NCBI RefSeq assembly: GCF_009759665.1
Contig: NZ_WQNE01000006.1
Span: 62,001 to 126,000 of the forward strand
Direction: 5' to 3'
DNA length: 64,000 nt
DNA from: Bradyrhizobium cajani
Lineage (GTDB): Bacteria; Pseudomonadota; Alphaproteobacteria; Rhizobiales; Xanthobacteraceae
Both the position numbers and the translations under genes were made by a program. Shown here piece after piece: positions 46,424 through 57,438 of this stretch. The notes under the pieces were generated by a model, which saw only the letters and a program-made list of their open reading frames with translations, was not told where the DNA came from and did no database searches. Within the stretch, counting starts at the first letter, position 1, and the number at the start of each line of letters is the position of its first letter.

Positions 46424-47212
46424 TCAACGCAGCAGGCGGCGCCGAAGTAGTGCTGTCGACGCGAAAAAGGGCAAGACCGCATAAACGCAGAGCGCACCTA
46501 CGTGCAGGGCAGCGCTGTCGGCGCCGCGCTCAAGCATCACTGGGCGAATAAGGTCGACCGAATGTGCGAGAGGCAACAAGCCGGCGAACTGCTGAAATGA
46601 GCCGGGCAGTTGGCTCGCCGGAAAGACCACGCCACACAAAAACACCATAGGAGTGAGAACAAGTGTCTGGTAAAACACGAAGTAATCGTAACTTGGCGCA
46701 AGAGCTATGACGACCATAGCAAGGCTGGCGAAGACAAGGCCAGTAAGGGCGATTGTTGGCATCGCATACAGAATGGATGGCCATGACGCATAACCCAGGG
46801 TGGCAGCGACGATCCCGATCGCTGTTCCGGCCAGAACGGACTTACTGGCCGCCCACACCAGTTCACCCAGAACGATGTCGCCAAGCGTGAGCTGAGTGGA
46901 GAGGATTGCTTCCCAGGTGCGCTTGGCGTCCATGCGTGCAAAGGCTGCATACATGGTTTCAAAGGTCGCCGACGTCATGGCGCTGGTCGCGACCATGCCT
47001 GCCGCCAGGAACGCGATGTACGACGTCCCCTCAACGCGCCCCACGATCAGTCCAAGGCCAAAGCCGAGGCCAAACAGATTGGTTATGGGATCTGCGAGGT
47101 TGCCGAGAATCGATGCAAGTGCGACTTTCTTCCATGCTAGGAAGTTCCGACGCCATACCGCAATCCAATTGTACGCGTTCGCGGGCATCACCGCCGCAAA
47201 ACTTTCACCCAT
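46424..47212 (-). CDS. nodJ: Nod factor exporter permease NodJ
   Basis: The 262-residue protein is an ABC-2 permease with six hydrophobic helices, for example [40 protein letters not shown] and [20 protein letters not shown]. With NodI it exports Nod factors across the inner membrane. It starts three bases after the nodI stop codon, so the two are translationally linked. The length and [20 protein letters not shown] start fit NodJ. Confidence 0.95.
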   Translation of the reverse strand: MGESFAAVMPANAYNWIAVWRRNFLAWKKVALASILGNLADPITNLFGLGFGLGLIVGRVEGTSYIAFLAAGMVATSAMTSATFETMYAAFARMDAKRTWEAILSTQLTLGDIVLGELVWAASKSVLAGTAIGIVAATLGYASWPSILYAMPTIALTGLVFASLAMVVIALAPSYDYFVFYQTLVLTPMVFLCGVVFPASQLPGSFQQFAGLLPLAHSVDLIRPVMLERGADSAALHVGALCVYAVLPFFASTALLRRRLLR

Positions 47213-47215
47213 CGC

Positions 47216-48130
47216 TCACTTCTCCATCTCGCGCCCGGTCAGCCGCAAAAACACGTCCTCGAGATTAGGGGGGCGCTGCAGAATACGAAGGCCCGCTCGC
47301 CCGCGCAGTTTCACGCGTACCTGGTCCGGATGTGGGGTATAACAAAAGAGCGTCTCTCCACTCACTTCGATGTGCCGTGCATGCGGCCTGATCAACTCGC
47401 AGAGCTGATGTGGATCATCGCCATAGATTTCGACCACGTTGCAGCCAATATGCTCATCGATCAGGCCGTCCGGCATGCCTTCGGCGATCTTGCGTCCACC
47501 CTCGAGGACACACAGCCGATCGCACAGGCGTTCGGCCTCTTCCATGAAGTGAGTGGTCAAGAGAATCGTCTTGCCCCGCGCAAGCAGAACTCGCAGACGT
47601 TCCCAAATCAGGTGGCGGGCGTGCGGATCCAAACCAGTCGTCGGCTCATCCATCACGAGCAGATGCGGGTCATTGATTAGCGCACGCGCCAGCGTCAACC
47701 GCCGTTTCATGCCACCGGACAACTCGGAGACGCGCACGTCCGCCTTGCTTTCGAGGCGCGCAAACTCGAGCAGCGATGGCGCGACCGCCTCGATCTTGCG
47801 AGCGCTCATGCCGAAATAGCGACCAAACACGAGCAGGTTCTCTCGAACGGTGAACTCGAGTTCAAGGTTATCGAACTGCGGCACCACGCCGATGCGCACA
47901 CGCGCCACACGAGCGCGGGAAGGCACAGGCTCATTGAGGACCGTAATCGTGCCTGCGTCCGGCGAAATCATGCCGAGGAGCATACGCGCAATCGTGCTCT
48001 TGCCAGCTCCATTTGGGCCAAGCAGGCCGAAGCATTCTCCGCGCGCAACCGAGAATGATAGTTCATTGACGATGACCTTGTCGCCAAATGACTTTTTCAC
48101 GCCGGCAAGCTCGATTGCTACGGTGGACAT
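47216..48130 (-). CDS. nodI: Nod factor exporter ATPase NodI
   Basis: The 304-residue ABC ATPase has Walker [13 protein letters not shown], signature [15 protein letters not shown], Walker [14 protein letters not shown] and the H-loop [14 protein letters not shown]. It powers NodJ. The ATG at 48130 lies eight bases after the nodU stop; an open extension to 48235 overlaps nodU and has no homology. Confidence 0.95.
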   Translation of the reverse strand: MSTVAIELAGVKKSFGDKVIVNELSFSVARGECFGLLGPNGAGKSTIARMLLGMISPDAGTITVLNEPVPSRARVARVRIGVVPQFDNLELEFTVRENLLVFGRYFGMSARKIEAVAPSLLEFARLESKADVRVSELSGGMKRRLTLARALINDPHLLVMDEPTTGLDPHARHLIWERLRVLLARGKTILLTTHFMEEAERLCDRLCVLEGGRKIAEGMPDGLIDEHIGCNVVEIYGDDPHQLCELIRPHARHIEVSGETLFCYTPHPDQVRVKLRGRAGLRILQRPPNLEDVFLRLTGREMEK

Positions 48131-48138
48131 GGTCACTC

Positions 48139-49848
48139 TTAGGCTGACAGAAGTCGCTCGGCCGACAATGGCTTCCTTACCACCTTGTTGGTCCAGAGCT
48201 GGCCGTCGCACCAGACATGCTCGACACGCCCCCATTGGCAGGCCGCGGCAGCATCCGGGAAGAATCCACGTCCATGGAGATTGGCGCTCGTGTTGCAGAG
48301 CAGCGGTATGCCCGTGAGTTGCTCAAATTCGACGAGAAGCGCGGCGATTTTGTGCGGAGAGTTGCGGGAGATTGTCTGTAGCCGAGCGGAGCCGTCAAGA
48401 TGGACCACAGCGGGGACCTTGTCGCGCCATTCCGCCCGGGTCTGGTGATCGAACAGCATGTAAGGATCTGGCGTACCTGGGCTGAAAATTTCTGGCGCCC
48501 GATCCTGCAGACAGATCGGCGCCACTGGCCGGAAGTGCTCGCGCCGCTTGATGTCGTTGAGATGATCCTTCATCGCCGGGGAGGTCGGCGCTGCGAGAAT
48601 GCTTCTGCCGCCCAACGCCCGCGGCCCAAGCTCGGCGCGCCCGGAAAGGAAGATGACCGGCTTGTTGTCGGCCAGAATCGCCGCAAGTTCACGCAGACTG
48701 CATGGCGCCGCCTCCCAATCCGGCGGAAGCTCGCTGTCCTGCAGGTCCGGGCCACTGTAGACTGACCATTCCAATGGCCCGAAGCCATTTTGCGCCGCCA
48801 TCGCCCCGCAAGCAGCGCCGATTGCCGAGCCGCTGTCATTCGGAAACGGCGGCACCCAAACGTCATCGAACAATCCCGCCGCACGAAGCGCGCTGTTCCA
48901 CTTGATATTGAGACCGCAACCTCCGGCGATACATAGATTTCGCGCTCCTGGAAGCGACGAGTATCGCAGCAGAACCATCGCCATTTCCTTGACAAGAAGA
49001 CGTTCCACGAACACATGAAACGACGCAAGGACGTCCTCCGCTCGCTTGGCCGTCAGGCGCAAGGAGCTTGCCTCGAAGAAGTCGTGCACAGCTGCAAGCG
49101 TCGATTCTGCATTGTTGATGTCAGCGCGGTAGCGACGAGCCTGCTCCGTGTCAGCGGCGAAGCGCTTTTCATAGAGCTCCTGAAACACTGCCACAATGCT
49201 TTCGTCGACAGAACCAAGTGCGATATAAGCCATCAGCTTGCCGGCGATGCCTAAATCCCAACTGGAGCGGTTCGGCTGCCTGTAAGGGCCGAAGTGAAGG
49301 CCCGCGGCAGCATAGGCATGGCCGATCATCGGAAACAGGGATGCGATGAACCGTGCCCCCCGGGGTTCCACATAGTAAAGACGCGGAAAGATGCAGCCGT
49401 CCCATACCAGACAGAACGCGGGTTTTCCCCCGCTGGCAAAGGGACTGGTGCTATATGCTGACGCGACGTGGCCCGTGACGTGCGGGTAGCTCTTATAGGG
49501 AAACACCTTGCCTCCGAGGATCAGGCCAAAGCCGTCGACGGAATCAAGAAGGCCCTCAGCATGGCGCTCGACATACGGCGCCCCTTTCAGCGCGATCGGC
49601 ACAGCGCCACTTAGGACCTGGAACTGCGACTCAATCTCCCCATCCCAGCCGTCGATGACGAACTGATCGATATCCCGCGGATCCAGGCCATGCTCCGCCA
49701 AGGCGAGCACGACTGCATCGAGATTCTCGACGGATTGATAGCGTGGACTGTTGCCGCGCTTCTCTTGCTCGGTGCAAAAGACAAGCCGCCCGTCCTCGAC
49801 AACAGCGATTGCCCCGTCATGTGTTAACTTGATGCCGCAGATGCGCAT
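48139..49848 (-). CDS. nodU: Nod factor 6-O-carbamoyltransferase NodU
   Basis: The 569-residue protein is NodU. It has [20 protein letters not shown] at the start, the histidine motif [40 protein letters not shown], and [20 protein letters not shown] in the C-terminal domain. It transfers a carbamoyl group from carbamoyl phosphate to O-6 of the Nod-factor non-reducing end. It follows nodS after 13 bp and precedes nodI by eight. Confidence 0.96.
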   Translation of the reverse strand: MRICGIKLTHDGAIAVVEDGRLVFCTEQEKRGNSPRYQSVENLDAVVLALAEHGLDPRDIDQFVIDGWDGEIESQFQVLSGAVPIALKGAPYVERHAEGLLDSVDGFGLILGGKVFPYKSYPHVTGHVASAYSTSPFASGGKPAFCLVWDGCIFPRLYYVEPRGARFIASLFPMIGHAYAAAGLHFGPYRQPNRSSWDLGIAGKLMAYIALGSVDESIVAVFQELYEKRFAADTEQARRYRADINNAESTLAAVHDFFEASSLRLTAKRAEDVLASFHVFVERLLVKEMAMVLLRYSSLPGARNLCIAGGCGLNIKWNSALRAAGLFDDVWVPPFPNDSGSAIGAACGAMAAQNGFGPLEWSVYSGPDLQDSELPPDWEAAPCSLRELAAILADNKPVIFLSGRAELGPRALGGRSILAAPTSPAMKDHLNDIKRREHFRPVAPICLQDRAPEIFSPGTPDPYMLFDHQTRAEWRDKVPAVVHLDGSARLQTISRNSPHKIAALLVEFEQLTGIPLLCNTSANLHGRGFFPDAAAACQWGRVEHVWCDGQLWTNKVVRKPLSAERLLSA

Positions 49849-49861
49849 ACGATCCCCTGGT

Positions 49862-50491
49862 CTACTGGCCGACGTTTGATTGTTCTGACGAATGACCCGG
49901 CTTCCGGAACCGGACGATCAAGCAGTCTTCGTTGACCGACTCGGTGTGGCAATGCAGACGCTCGACCTCCGATAGGCTCTCGTTGAAGAGAGCGATCACC
50001 GTTTCGGCACCAGCAGCAAGGCCCCATCGTTGACATGTGGCATCACGTGCGGACCCGAAAATCAGAGCGCCATTTGGCGCAAGCATACTCACTAGGTTGC
50101 GGATAGCCGCATGCATCTCGATAATGTCCTTGAGGTAGTAAAGAACTTCGGCCACGACGATCAAATCGAACCGCTCGGTGGTCGAGAACCGCTGGATGTC
50201 GGAGGTCATCCACGTGATATGCGACCACTTCCTGGTCCGTCGTCGCGCTCGCTCGATGGCCTGCGGCATGACATCGACCACAGTGAGTCGTTCGCATAGC
50301 GGCGCCAGCATGCCGGTGAATGCACCGGCTGCACATCCCACTTCGAGGGCACACGCAACGTCTCCATTGCAACGCGACATCCGGAGCATTTGCGCGTATC
50401 GCTCCTGCTCGAAGGAACTACTGTCGAGGCGCCATGGATCGTCGGCAGACAACTCTCGCTCTAATAGCTGATAGTTTGCGTCCGGGATCAT
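49862..50491 (-). CDS. nodS: Nod factor N-methyltransferase NodS
   Basis: The 209-residue protein is a SAM-dependent methyltransferase with motif I ACALEVGCAAGAFTGML and the acidic TVVDVMPQAIERA. NodS N-methylates the de-N-acetylated chito-oligosaccharide before acylation by NodA. The ATG at 50491 (MIPDANYQLLERELSADDPW) follows the nodC stop by 11 bp; an upstream extension to 50536 overlaps nodC and is not needed. Confidence 0.95.
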   Translation of the reverse strand: MIPDANYQLLERELSADDPWRLDSSSFEQERYAQMLRMSRCNGDVACALEVGCAAGAFTGMLAPLCERLTVVDVMPQAIERARRRTRKWSHITWMTSDIQRFSTTERFDLIVVAEVLYYLKDIIEMHAAIRNLVSMLAPNGALIFGSARDATCQRWGLAAGAETVIALFNESLSEVERLHCHTESVNEDCLIVRFRKPGHSSEQSNVGQ

Positions 50492-50502
50492 GCGACTATC
50501 AC

Positions 50503-51879
50503 CTACTTGCAGGCGGTCGAACGATCGCAACCGCAAACACTCTTCGCTGCCGTCAGGCTCGATTCAGCGCTCGAAAGCCCCGCCTTATGAATTGTTCCAG
50601 ACATTCCCCTTTTACTTGCAGCATGTCGTCCAGCGTTCGGGTGCAGGATGACAGACTGCTTTTCCCCTTCGGCCGGCACATTGGCGACCTTGCGCGATAG
50701 CCAATCGCTGTTGCTCAAGGTACAAAGCGCATAGGCCTTCAAAGGAAGTAAGAGAAAGATATTGATCGGTGTGTGGAGCGCGAAGCCGAGAAACCGCAGT
50801 TCGCGAGCACGAAGGGCTGCCACACTGCAACGGACCATTGTCATTGCTGCAATCGTCAATCCCGTCCACCAGGGTACAGAGCCGGCGATTAGGAGCTGTG
50901 CGAGCGCAGCCAGTGATGACAGGGCGAGAAGTAACGGGCCAAGATTTTGCCCGATAACGTCTAGCGTCAGATAGCCATCGAGCCCTGGCAGCAGGCGTAA
51001 TGCAAGCAACGTGTCCCGGAAGGTACTGCGCGCCCAGCGGAGTTGCTGGCGTAGATATGGCCCAAGGCTGTCCGGGACGACTGTTGCTGCGATCGCGTCC
51101 GGGACGTATTCCGTTCGAAATCCCGCCTTGAGCATGAGGATCGTTAGATGGCGATCCTCGCCGAAATCGCTCGGCTTCCCACGAAAAAATTGGGCTTCGT
51201 ATTGATCGAGAAGCAAGGCGAGCGCCGAGCGACGATACATGGCACATGGGCCGCAGCAGCACATGACGGCACCGAAACGCGCCTGCGCCGCGCGCTCCTC
51301 GTTGCATGCCAACCAGTATTCCATATCGATCAGCCTGGTCAGCCAGGTTTGGCTGCGGTTGCTCGCTACCAACTGACCCATGGCCGCACCGACTTCCGGG
51401 TCGTGCATCTTCAATACAAGCTTCGTGACGACGTCGGCGGCAAGTATCGTATCTGAGTCAACGTTGAGAACCAGATCACCGGATGAGCTGCGTATGGCGG
51501 CGATCTGCGCCTTTCGTTTTCCAACGTTATTCGCCAGCAAGATGATGCTGAACCTCGGATCGTTCGCATAGATTTTGTGTACAGGCGCGACAAGGTCGCG
51601 ATTTGCAGATCCGTCGTCGACTACATAGACCTGTAGCTTTCCGGCGTAGTCTTGACTCGCAAGCGAGTCCAGACATTGGGCGAGCGTGATTGGATCCTCG
51701 TTGAAGCACGGTACGATGACGTCTACACTGGGAAGGACCGCTTCCGATCGTCCCAGGTTGTCCTGCAGCGATGAATTCGCCGGCGGTTGGGCATAAAGCG
51801 CCTGCGCGCTCTTGTAGATCGTCGAGAGCAGCGCATAAGACGAAACAGCGACAGCACTGGTTGTAGCGAGCAGGTCCAT
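50503..51879 (-). CDS. nodC: chitin-oligosaccharide synthase NodC
   Basis: The 458-residue GT2 enzyme makes the chito-oligosaccharide backbone of Nod factors from UDP-GlcNAc. It has SVDVIVPCFNEDP, VVDDGSANR, the donor-binding DSD (VLNVDSDTI), GEDRHLTILML and the processivity motif QQLRWARS. An N-terminal and several C-terminal membrane segments place it in the inner membrane. It starts 16 bp after nodB. Confidence 0.96.
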   Translation of the reverse strand: MDLLATTSAVAVSSYALLSTIYKSAQALYAQPPANSSLQDNLGRSEAVLPSVDVIVPCFNEDPITLAQCLDSLASQDYAGKLQVYVVDDGSANRDLVAPVHKIYANDPRFSIILLANNVGKRKAQIAAIRSSSGDLVLNVDSDTILAADVVTKLVLKMHDPEVGAAMGQLVASNRSQTWLTRLIDMEYWLACNEERAAQARFGAVMCCCGPCAMYRRSALALLLDQYEAQFFRGKPSDFGEDRHLTILMLKAGFRTEYVPDAIAATVVPDSLGPYLRQQLRWARSTFRDTLLALRLLPGLDGYLTLDVIGQNLGPLLLALSSLAALAQLLIAGSVPWWTGLTIAAMTMVRCSVAALRARELRFLGFALHTPINIFLLLPLKAYALCTLSNSDWLSRKVANVPAEGEKQSVILHPNAGRHAASKRGMSGTIHKAGLSSAESSLTAAKSVCGCDRSTACK

Positions 51880-51895
51880 AAGGTCTCAGTTTTTT

Positions 51896-52555
51896 TCAGT
51901 GAAGTTGAGGGAGTGGACGGATTACAAACCCGCGCCGTTGTAGTGCCGGGATCAGATGTGACAGCGCGATCGTGGTCTGATCGCGCAGCGTGGCACCAGT
52001 GCACGGTCGCTCCTCATCAGGAGGATATCCGTCGTGCAGGAGCACAATTGCACCCGGGCGAACGCTCACCAGCACTGAATTCACAATTCTATCGACCCCT
52101 GGACGGGACCAATCTCTCGGATCAACCGACCAGTGCACAGCTGAGAGGCCAGCGCTCGCTGACTCAGCGAGCACCTCTTGTGTCCATTTGCCGTAAGGTG
52201 CTCGCATGTGCCTCGGTGAGGCCTGCGGGCACGCCGAACGGATCGCCTCACTCGCCGTCAGAATTTCATCGCGCACCTCCGCTGGTCCGCATCTGGATAG
52301 ATCCGGATGCGTCATCGTGTGGTTCGCAACCTCGTGCCCCTCCGCTATCATTCGTCGAATGAGCTCAGGTTGTTCGGCCGCGTACGTGCCGATCACGAAG
52401 AACGTCGCCGGAATCCGATGTTGCGCCAGCACATCGAGCACCTCTGGTGTGCAAAATGGATTGGGCCCATCATCAAAGGTTAAGTAGACAGGGCGACTTC
52501 CACTCACGTCAGCGTAGTCGCAACGGACAGCAGATGGGCGGAAAAGCTCTTTCAC
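51896..52555 (-). CDS. nodB: chito-oligosaccharide deacetylase NodB
   Basis: The 219-residue CE4 deacetylase removes the acetyl group from the non-reducing end of the NodC product. The metal-binding Asp is in [18 protein letters not shown], the His pair in [12 protein letters not shown], and RAPYGKWT and LLHDGYPPD complete the site. The GTG start at 52555 overlaps the nodA stop codon by four bases (GTGA); the open frame extends to 52597 inside nodA. Confidence 0.95.
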   Translation of the reverse strand: MKELFRPSAVRCDYADVSGSRPVYLTFDDGPNPFCTPEVLDVLAQHRIPATFFVIGTYAAEQPELIRRMIAEGHEVANHTMTHPDLSRCGPAEVRDEILTASEAIRSACPQASPRHMRAPYGKWTQEVLAESASAGLSAVHWSVDPRDWSRPGVDRIVNSVLVSVRPGAIVLLHDGYPPDEERPCTGATLRDQTTIALSHLIPALQRRGFVIRPLPQLH

Positions 52556-53184
52556 AACTCGGGCCCGTTCCGATCGATGATCGTCCCGGCCGGCCACTCG
52601 CTTATCGAGCGTCCAACCGGAAACACCACCACGATCACGTCTTCGAGGCGGATCGGCGACAAATTGGGATAGACATCCGGATGCGTGGAGCGGACGCGAA
52701 TGCCAGATATGAGGGTCGCGAGCCCCTGCCTTTCGACCAGTCGGGTCATATGTTTCTCGAGCGCAGGCCGAACCGTGCCAAAGCCAAATGGAATCCCAAG
52801 CCGCTGCAGCATGGGATACATCACGCGCATTGCTTGGCTAATTCCCAGGCCTTCAAGATCCGGACGCACCGCATATAACCCCAGTTCCCCCACGAGAAGA
52901 TCGACCCCACCAACATTGATGAAGCGGCGCAGTAGCCCGATGTGAGCAGCTACCCCGCGCGCGTCGTAACCGATTCCGCGGACCTCAGGTCTTGCACCAG
53001 CCCAACTTCGGTTGCCCTCAAATGGCTGCGCATTGAACGCACCGGTCGGCCCGTAACTCTTGCGGAAGAACTCGGCGAGCTCGGCATGATCAGCGAGCAG
53101 CAGTTCGCTTTCCCAGCGAAGGCTCCACTGCACTTGAGCGCGCGCAGTAGGAGCTTCCGCAGTCCGGGATGCGGCAATGTTCAT
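52552..53184 (-). CDS. nodA: Nod factor N-acyltransferase NodA
   Basis: The 210-residue protein is NodA, which attaches the fatty acyl chain to the free amine left by Nod[41 protein letters not shown] and [17 protein letters not shown] are the conserved blocks. The ATG at 53184 has AAGGAAG five bases upstream; an upstream extension to 53229 is not conserved-looking. It overlaps nodB by four bases. Confidence 0.96.
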   Translation of the reverse strand: MNIAASRTAEAPTARAQVQWSLRWESELLLADHAELAEFFRKSYGPTGAFNAQPFEGNRSWAGARPEVRGIGYDARGVAAHIGLLRRFINVGGVDLLVGELGLYAVRPDLEGLGISQAMRVMYPMLQRLGIPFGFGTVRPALEKHMTRLVERQGLATLISGIRVRSTHPDVYPNLSPIRLEDVIVVVFPVGRSISEWPAGTIIDRNGPEL

Positions 53185-53238
53185 GGCGGGCTTCCTTGCG
53201 CCAGTGGAAATATGAGCGGAGATGGTCACGAGAATTCG

Positions 53239-53859
53239 CTAGTCGCCGAACCGCTGATCAATACTGAAATGCGCTGCCATGACCCCTCGGAGCGCGGCGC
53301 TCCTCGCCTGCACCGTGCCGTGCGCCTTCACTCGCGACGAAGCGATCTCATGGTTCGCACTCGTCATCCGGCCAATGCCCTGCGCGAGATATCCCGGAAG
53401 ATGCCGACGAGGCGATTGGGCTAGCCAGAACCTGTCTGCACCACGGAGCTTTTCCGCCTCGTCTAGCATCTCTGTCGACGTTTTGACGTCTGCGGGCAGG
53501 CCTTCGATGCGCGGCGCCTCATCGAGGGCGCAACCGAGTGGCATCAGATCACACGGGTTCTTATGCATATTCGACACGCCCTGAATGCGGTGGACAAGCG
53601 AGCAACCTGGAGGGGACATTAGAATGCGACCGAGCGCGCTCTCAAGTGTACGCGGGTAAACCTCCAATATGGAAACGGATGAAACACGCATACCAAGGTT
53701 TATGGAGATCTGCCTGGCGTCTCGATCGAACGAGCTTCGTACCGAGAAGAAGCGACGCGGCTCGCATGGCGTGCCCATAGCCGCCCTCGAAGCGGATGCG
53801 CCGGCTGCTCGCACGTCCAGGAGCTTCTCTCTGAGCCAGCGTGAGCGAGCAGCAGCCAT
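53239..53859 (-). CDS. nodY: NodY, Bradyrhizobium-specific nodulation protein
   Basis: This is the first gene after the nod box, where Bradyrhizobium carries nodY (nodK in relatives). The frame encodes MHKNPCDLMPLGCALDEAPR, IEGLPADVKTSTEMLDEAEK and ends GVMAAHFSIDQRFGD. No domain is recognised and the biochemical role is unknown. The start is uncertain: ATG 53859 has GAGG eight bases upstream, but ATGs at 53904, 53874 and 53568 (MHKNPCD) are possible. It precedes nodA by 54 bp. Confidence 0.8.
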   Translation of the reverse strand: MAAARSRWLREKLLDVRAAGASASRAAMGTPCEPRRFFSVRSSFDRDARQISINLGMRVSSVSILEVYPRTLESALGRILMSPPGCSLVHRIQGVSNMHKNPCDLMPLGCALDEAPRIEGLPADVKTSTEMLDEAEKLRGADRFWLAQSPRRHLPGYLAQGIGRMTSANHEIASSRVKAHGTVQARSAALRGVMAAHFSIDQRFGD

Positions 53860-53913
53860 CGTGGTATGCCTCATTAATTTTGCAAACTTATGTTTGCTAT
53901 CCAACTTCCCGCA

Positions 53914-53962
53914 ACTTGGTAAAATCGATAGTTCCGATGGAACACATCCACACGATGGATAG
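53914..53962 (-). promoter_or_regulatory. nod box of nodYABCSUIJ
   Basis: The minus strand shows ATCCATCG-TG-GGATG at its left part and ATCGATTTTACCAA at its right, fitting the 49-bp nod-box consensus that ends ATCRATTTTACCAATC. It is placed between nodY and nodD1, so NodD bound here can control both. Confidence 0.92.
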
Positions 53963-53971
53963 ACTTACAAC

Positions 53972-54916
53972 ATGCGGTTCAAGGGACTTGATCTAAACCT
54001 TCTCGTTGCCCTCGATGCTCTGATGACGGAGCGCAACCTCACAGCTGCGGCGCGCAAAATTCACCTGAGCCAGCCCGCTATGAGCGCTGCGATCGCGCGG
54101 CTGCGCACCTATTTTCGCGATGAACTATTTACCATGAGAGGTCGCGAGCTCGTCCCGACACCTGGCGCCGAGGCGCTTGCTGGTCCGGTTCGCGAGGCCC
54201 TGCTGCACATCCAGCTCTCGATCATATCGCGGGACGCGTTCGACCCTACTCAGTCGAGCCGACGCTTCAGGTTCATTCTCTCCGATTTCATGACGATCGT
54301 CTTTCTTCGCAAAATTGTCGACCGTATTGCACAGGAAGCTCCCGCGGTACGCTTCGAATTGCTGCCATTTTCCGATGAACCCGATGAGCTGCTGCGCCGG
54401 GGCGAGGTGGACTTTCTCATTCTGCCGGAGCTGTTCATGTCGAGCGCGCATCCTAAGGCGACGCTGTTCGACGAGACCCTCGTATGCGTGGGATGCCGCG
54501 AGAACAAGCAGCTCACGCGGCAGCTGACATTCGAGAAATACATTTCGATGGGGCACGTTACGGCGAAGTTCGGACGGGCTCTCAGACCAAACCTCGAAGA
54601 ATGGTTCTTGCTTGAGCACGGCGTCAAGAGACGCATTGAGATAGTTGTGCAGGGCTTTAGCCTGATTCCGCCCATATTGTTAGACACAGGCCGTATCGGC
54701 ACAATGCCTTTACGACTCGCCAAACACTTCGAAAAGCGGATGCCACTGCGGATCATCGAACCGCCGCTCCCCCTGCCCACATTCACAGAGGCTGTGCAGT
54801 GGCCTGCGTTCCACAATACCGATCCGGCGAGCATTTGGATGCGGCGGATATTGCTGGATGAAGCATCCAACATGGCATCTGGGCATCAGGAGCGTCCAAC
54901 TCGCAGGCGCTGCTAG
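53972..54916 (+). CDS. nodD1: LysR-type flavonoid-responsive activator NodD1
   Basis: The 314-residue LysR regulator has [20 protein letters not shown] and the helix-turn-helix [20 protein letters not shown], followed by the effector domain ([20 protein letters not shown]). NodD binds nod boxes and activates nod genes with isoflavones such as genistein. Length and N-terminus match NodD1 of B. japonicum. It is divergent from nodY across the nod box. Codon use is normal and the gene looks intact. Confidence 0.95.
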   Translation: MRFKGLDLNLLVALDALMTERNLTAAARKIHLSQPAMSAAIARLRTYFRDELFTMRGRELVPTPGAEALAGPVREALLHIQLSIISRDAFDPTQSSRRFRFILSDFMTIVFLRKIVDRIAQEAPAVRFELLPFSDEPDELLRRGEVDFLILPELFMSSAHPKATLFDETLVCVGCRENKQLTRQLTFEKYISMGHVTAKFGRALRPNLEEWFLLEHGVKRRIEIVVQGFSLIPPILLDTGRIGTMPLRLAKHFEKRMPLRIIEPPLPLPTFTEAVQWPAFHNTDPASIWMRRILLDEASNMASGHQERPTRRRC

Positions 54917-55177
54917 GCTCACCGTAAGCCACTCTCGGCACGTTCCAAACACGCTAACAGTCCTTCGACCTGCTCGGCCGCTTTCGTCACTTCAACGTCT
55001 CTGAGGTCAAGCTGCCAGCGACGGGCGATCGGCTGCGAATACTTGCCGAGTGTGAGCGTGGTGACCTCGCAGGTGAGGTTTGGTGCGCTTGCACCGCAAA
55101 CAGGCGGCGCCCGACGCTATCGCGGCACAACACGTCTCCTCCAATACGATAATGTTTGGCTCGCCCCATAAAATCGC

Positions 55178-55208
55178 TTGAACCGCACACTGCGTCAGGT
55201 TGTAGGTT
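55178..55208 (+). promoter_or_regulatory. MerR-type promoter/operator, copy E (nodD2)
   Basis: TTGAAC (55178-55183), a 19-bp spacer ending CAGGTTG, and TAGGTT (55203-55208). It is 350 bp upstream of the nodD2 ATG and in the same direction, in a region without other genes. NolA is reported to be needed for nodD2 expression, which fits a NolA site here. Confidence 0.7.
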
Positions 55209-55557
55209 GGCCGCCGTGACTAACGGTGCGCTACGCGGCCCTCGACTGGGCGCTTTGGCGAACTCACGGCACTGGCCGGACACTGGGTTGATCTGCCATT
55301 AACCAACCGACCGCGTCCTGCTGCGTGGCTCGCTGGAAGCGGCCAGACCGATCAACTTCGGAACTCCTGACGGATTCCGGCCGCTGCGGGTCGGCCTACC
55401 GTCTTGCTCTCCATTGTTGCGCTCATTTCACGAGCGTCCTTTTCGCGATCGAAGGATGGAAACGATTCCATTCGGGCGAGCCTATAGGACCTCTCCAGAC
55501 GCAGCCGTCACCGCTCGTTGTATGCGCCGCAACTACGCTCATGCCGGATAAGAGGAC
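55209..55557. other. long leader upstream of nodD2
   Basis: About 350 bp lie between the MerR-type promoter and the nodD2 start. I see no gene and no nod box. A frame at 55325-55582 overlaps the nodD2 start and has no conserved content. Confidence 0.4.
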
Positions 55558-56550
55558 ATGCGTTTCAAAGGTCTGGATCTAAATCTTCTCGTCGCGCTGG
55601 ATGCTCTAATGACCGAGCGCAACCTCAGCGCAGCGGCTCGCAAGGTGAATCTTAGTCAGCCGGCCATGAGCGCAGCCGTTGCCCGGCTGCGCTCCTACTT
55701 CCGTGATGAGCTGTTTGGGATGAGGGGGCGGGAACTTGTCCCGACCTCACGCGCGGAAGGACTCGCAGCCCCTGTACGCGAGGCTCTAACGCACATCGAT
55801 CTTTCAATTATCGCGCGGGACGTGTTCGATCCAGCTCGATCGAACCGGCGATTCAGGATCGGCCTTTCTGACTTTATAACAGTCGTATTCTTCCGAAATG
55901 TCGTGGAGCGCGTCGCGCGAGAAGCACCGGCCGTCAGCTTCGAACTGGTCGCGCTCACCGATGAGCACGATGAGCTTCTTCGCCGCGGCGAAGTCGATTT
56001 TGTTATCTTGCCGGAATTATTCATGTCCGGCGCGCACCCCAGGGCGGCCCTATTCGAGGAGAGACTCGTCTGCGTAGGTTGCTGCACGAACAGCCAACTA
56101 CTACGGGGGCTTACATTTGATCGATATATGTCGATGGGCCACGTTGCGGTTAAGGTCAAAGGTGCGCGCAAGACGCCGGTCGAAGAATCCCTTTTACTCG
56201 ATCTCGGTCTCAATCGGCGCATCGACATTCTCGTGCAGAGCTTCAGCATGATCCCGCCCCTGCTGGTAGGTACCAACCGCATAGGGACGATGCCATTAGG
56301 GCTCGTAAAGCATTTCCAAAGAACGGTGCCCCTTCGCATTGCGGAGCTCCCGCAGCCGTTCCCCGCCTTCACTGAGGCGGTTCAATGGCCCGTGCTTCAC
56401 AATAGCGACCCGGAAAGCCTGTGGATGCGAGAGATATTGTTGCAAGAAGCTACCCGCATGGCAACTGGGCAAGAGGCCTCCATCATCTGCACTTCGGAAC
56501 GGGCTGATACTGCCGGAGATTTCGCACGATCTGTCCCGCCGTTGTCGTGA
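55558..56550 (+). CDS. nodD2: LysR-type regulator NodD2
   Basis: The 330-residue protein is a paralogue of NodD1 with the same start ([20 protein letters not shown]), [23 protein letters not shown] and effector domain ([20 protein letters not shown]). In B. japonicum NodD2 represses nod genes at high cell density. The ATG at 55558 has only a loose AGAGGA upstream. The C-terminus is about 15 residues longer than NodD1. Confidence 0.94.
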   Translation: MRFKGLDLNLLVALDALMTERNLSAAARKVNLSQPAMSAAVARLRSYFRDELFGMRGRELVPTSRAEGLAAPVREALTHIDLSIIARDVFDPARSNRRFRIGLSDFITVVFFRNVVERVAREAPAVSFELVALTDEHDELLRRGEVDFVILPELFMSGAHPRAALFEERLVCVGCCTNSQLLRGLTFDRYMSMGHVAVKVKGARKTPVEESLLLDLGLNRRIDILVQSFSMIPPLLVGTNRIGTMPLGLVKHFQRTVPLRIAELPQPFPAFTEAVQWPVLHNSDPESLWMREILLQEATRMATGQEASIICTSERADTAGDFARSVPPLS

Positions 56551-57117
56551 GGACGCTCGCAAGATCTGCGAACCTCATATCTCAACGAATGTCTCAACGC
56601 ATACAGTTTTGGCTCGCCTCGCTCGAATTCATGGTCGCTCTATCAAGATCGTCGCAAAAGACGGCTATCATGACGACGTTGTGTAGGTCTTTCGCACGTT
56701 GGCAATGGGCTCGACGTGCGAGCGGCGGGTCAGACTGTTGGCCTGGTTTTTGAGACAGGGACGTACGTTGCACCCGGCCGCCGGGCGCACCTGCGTCGAT
56801 ACAGCAGAACCGGGGCTGGGCTGCCCTCGTCAACTCTCCGAATCAGTAGCGGCTTCCGAAGAGCGGAGACGCTTCAGCTTCTTCGGAAGCCGTACCATCA
56901 CGCACCGTGAGCGTGATGGTCATCGATCATGCACATGACCACGATCTCTTGCGTCGTCGAGGCAAGCATCGCGCACGCATGTTGCCCTGTCGCATCACAT
57001 GGGAGTACATCGCATCTTCGTCGCTCCGCGCCGCGGGTCTGACTTCTTTTGGCCCTATCGCAGCCAAACGTGTTGACGAGCGCTGCCATGACGCAATGAC
57101 AAACAAGGAGCTGAACG
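56551..57117. other. no recognisable gene
   Basis: About 570 bp hold overlapping short frames without motifs. No promoter of the types seen elsewhere is visible. Confidence 0.35.
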
Positions 57118-57327
57118 TTGGAGCAATGCAGCGGCGTGTTCGATCCGGAAGAGCTTTCCGTCCTGGGACGCCTTTATGATAGTGCGATCACCGCGCTACC
57201 CCCATCGATGCGAAGTCCGGAAAATCGCACAGCAATCGCCAAACTCATCCTGGAGCGTACAGCGGCTGGCGAGGCTCAACTGGCATGCCTGACGAACTTG
57301 TTGATCACCATTTCCCCTCAGGGTTGA
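57118..57327 (+). CDS. small hypothetical protein, paralogue of the 63-kb gene
   Basis: The 69-residue protein starts at a TTG with AAGGAG seven bases upstream. Its core FDPEELSVLGRLYDSAITAL then PENRTAIAKLILERTAAGE aligns with YYPEDLQVLGRLLDQAVAAL and NRMKIAKLILSRAAAD of the gene at 63078-63449. The shared block predicts helices and recalls small rhizobial proteins of unknown role. It lies just upstream of nolA on the same strand. Confidence 0.7.
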   Translation: MEQCSGVFDPEELSVLGRLYDSAITALPPSMRSPENRTAIAKLILERTAAGEAQLACLTNLLITISPQG

Positions 57328-57402
57328 TCCCCCGCCATTCTGAGGATAGTCACCAGTCTCGCGCTGGAATGGAAGACGATCCAGCTAGAGCTTTGAAATA
57401 GC

Positions 57403-57433
57403 TTGAATCACACGTGACGTCAGGTTGTAGGCT
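57403..57433 (+). promoter_or_regulatory. MerR-type promoter/operator, copy F (nolA)
   Basis: TTGAAT (57403-57408), a 19-bp spacer with ACGTGACGTCAGG, and TAGGCT (57428-57433). The nolA ATG follows the -10 by five bases, so the transcript would be leaderless. Autoregulation by NolA, a MerR protein, is the natural reading. Confidence 0.8.
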
Positions 57434-57438
57434 TTGAA

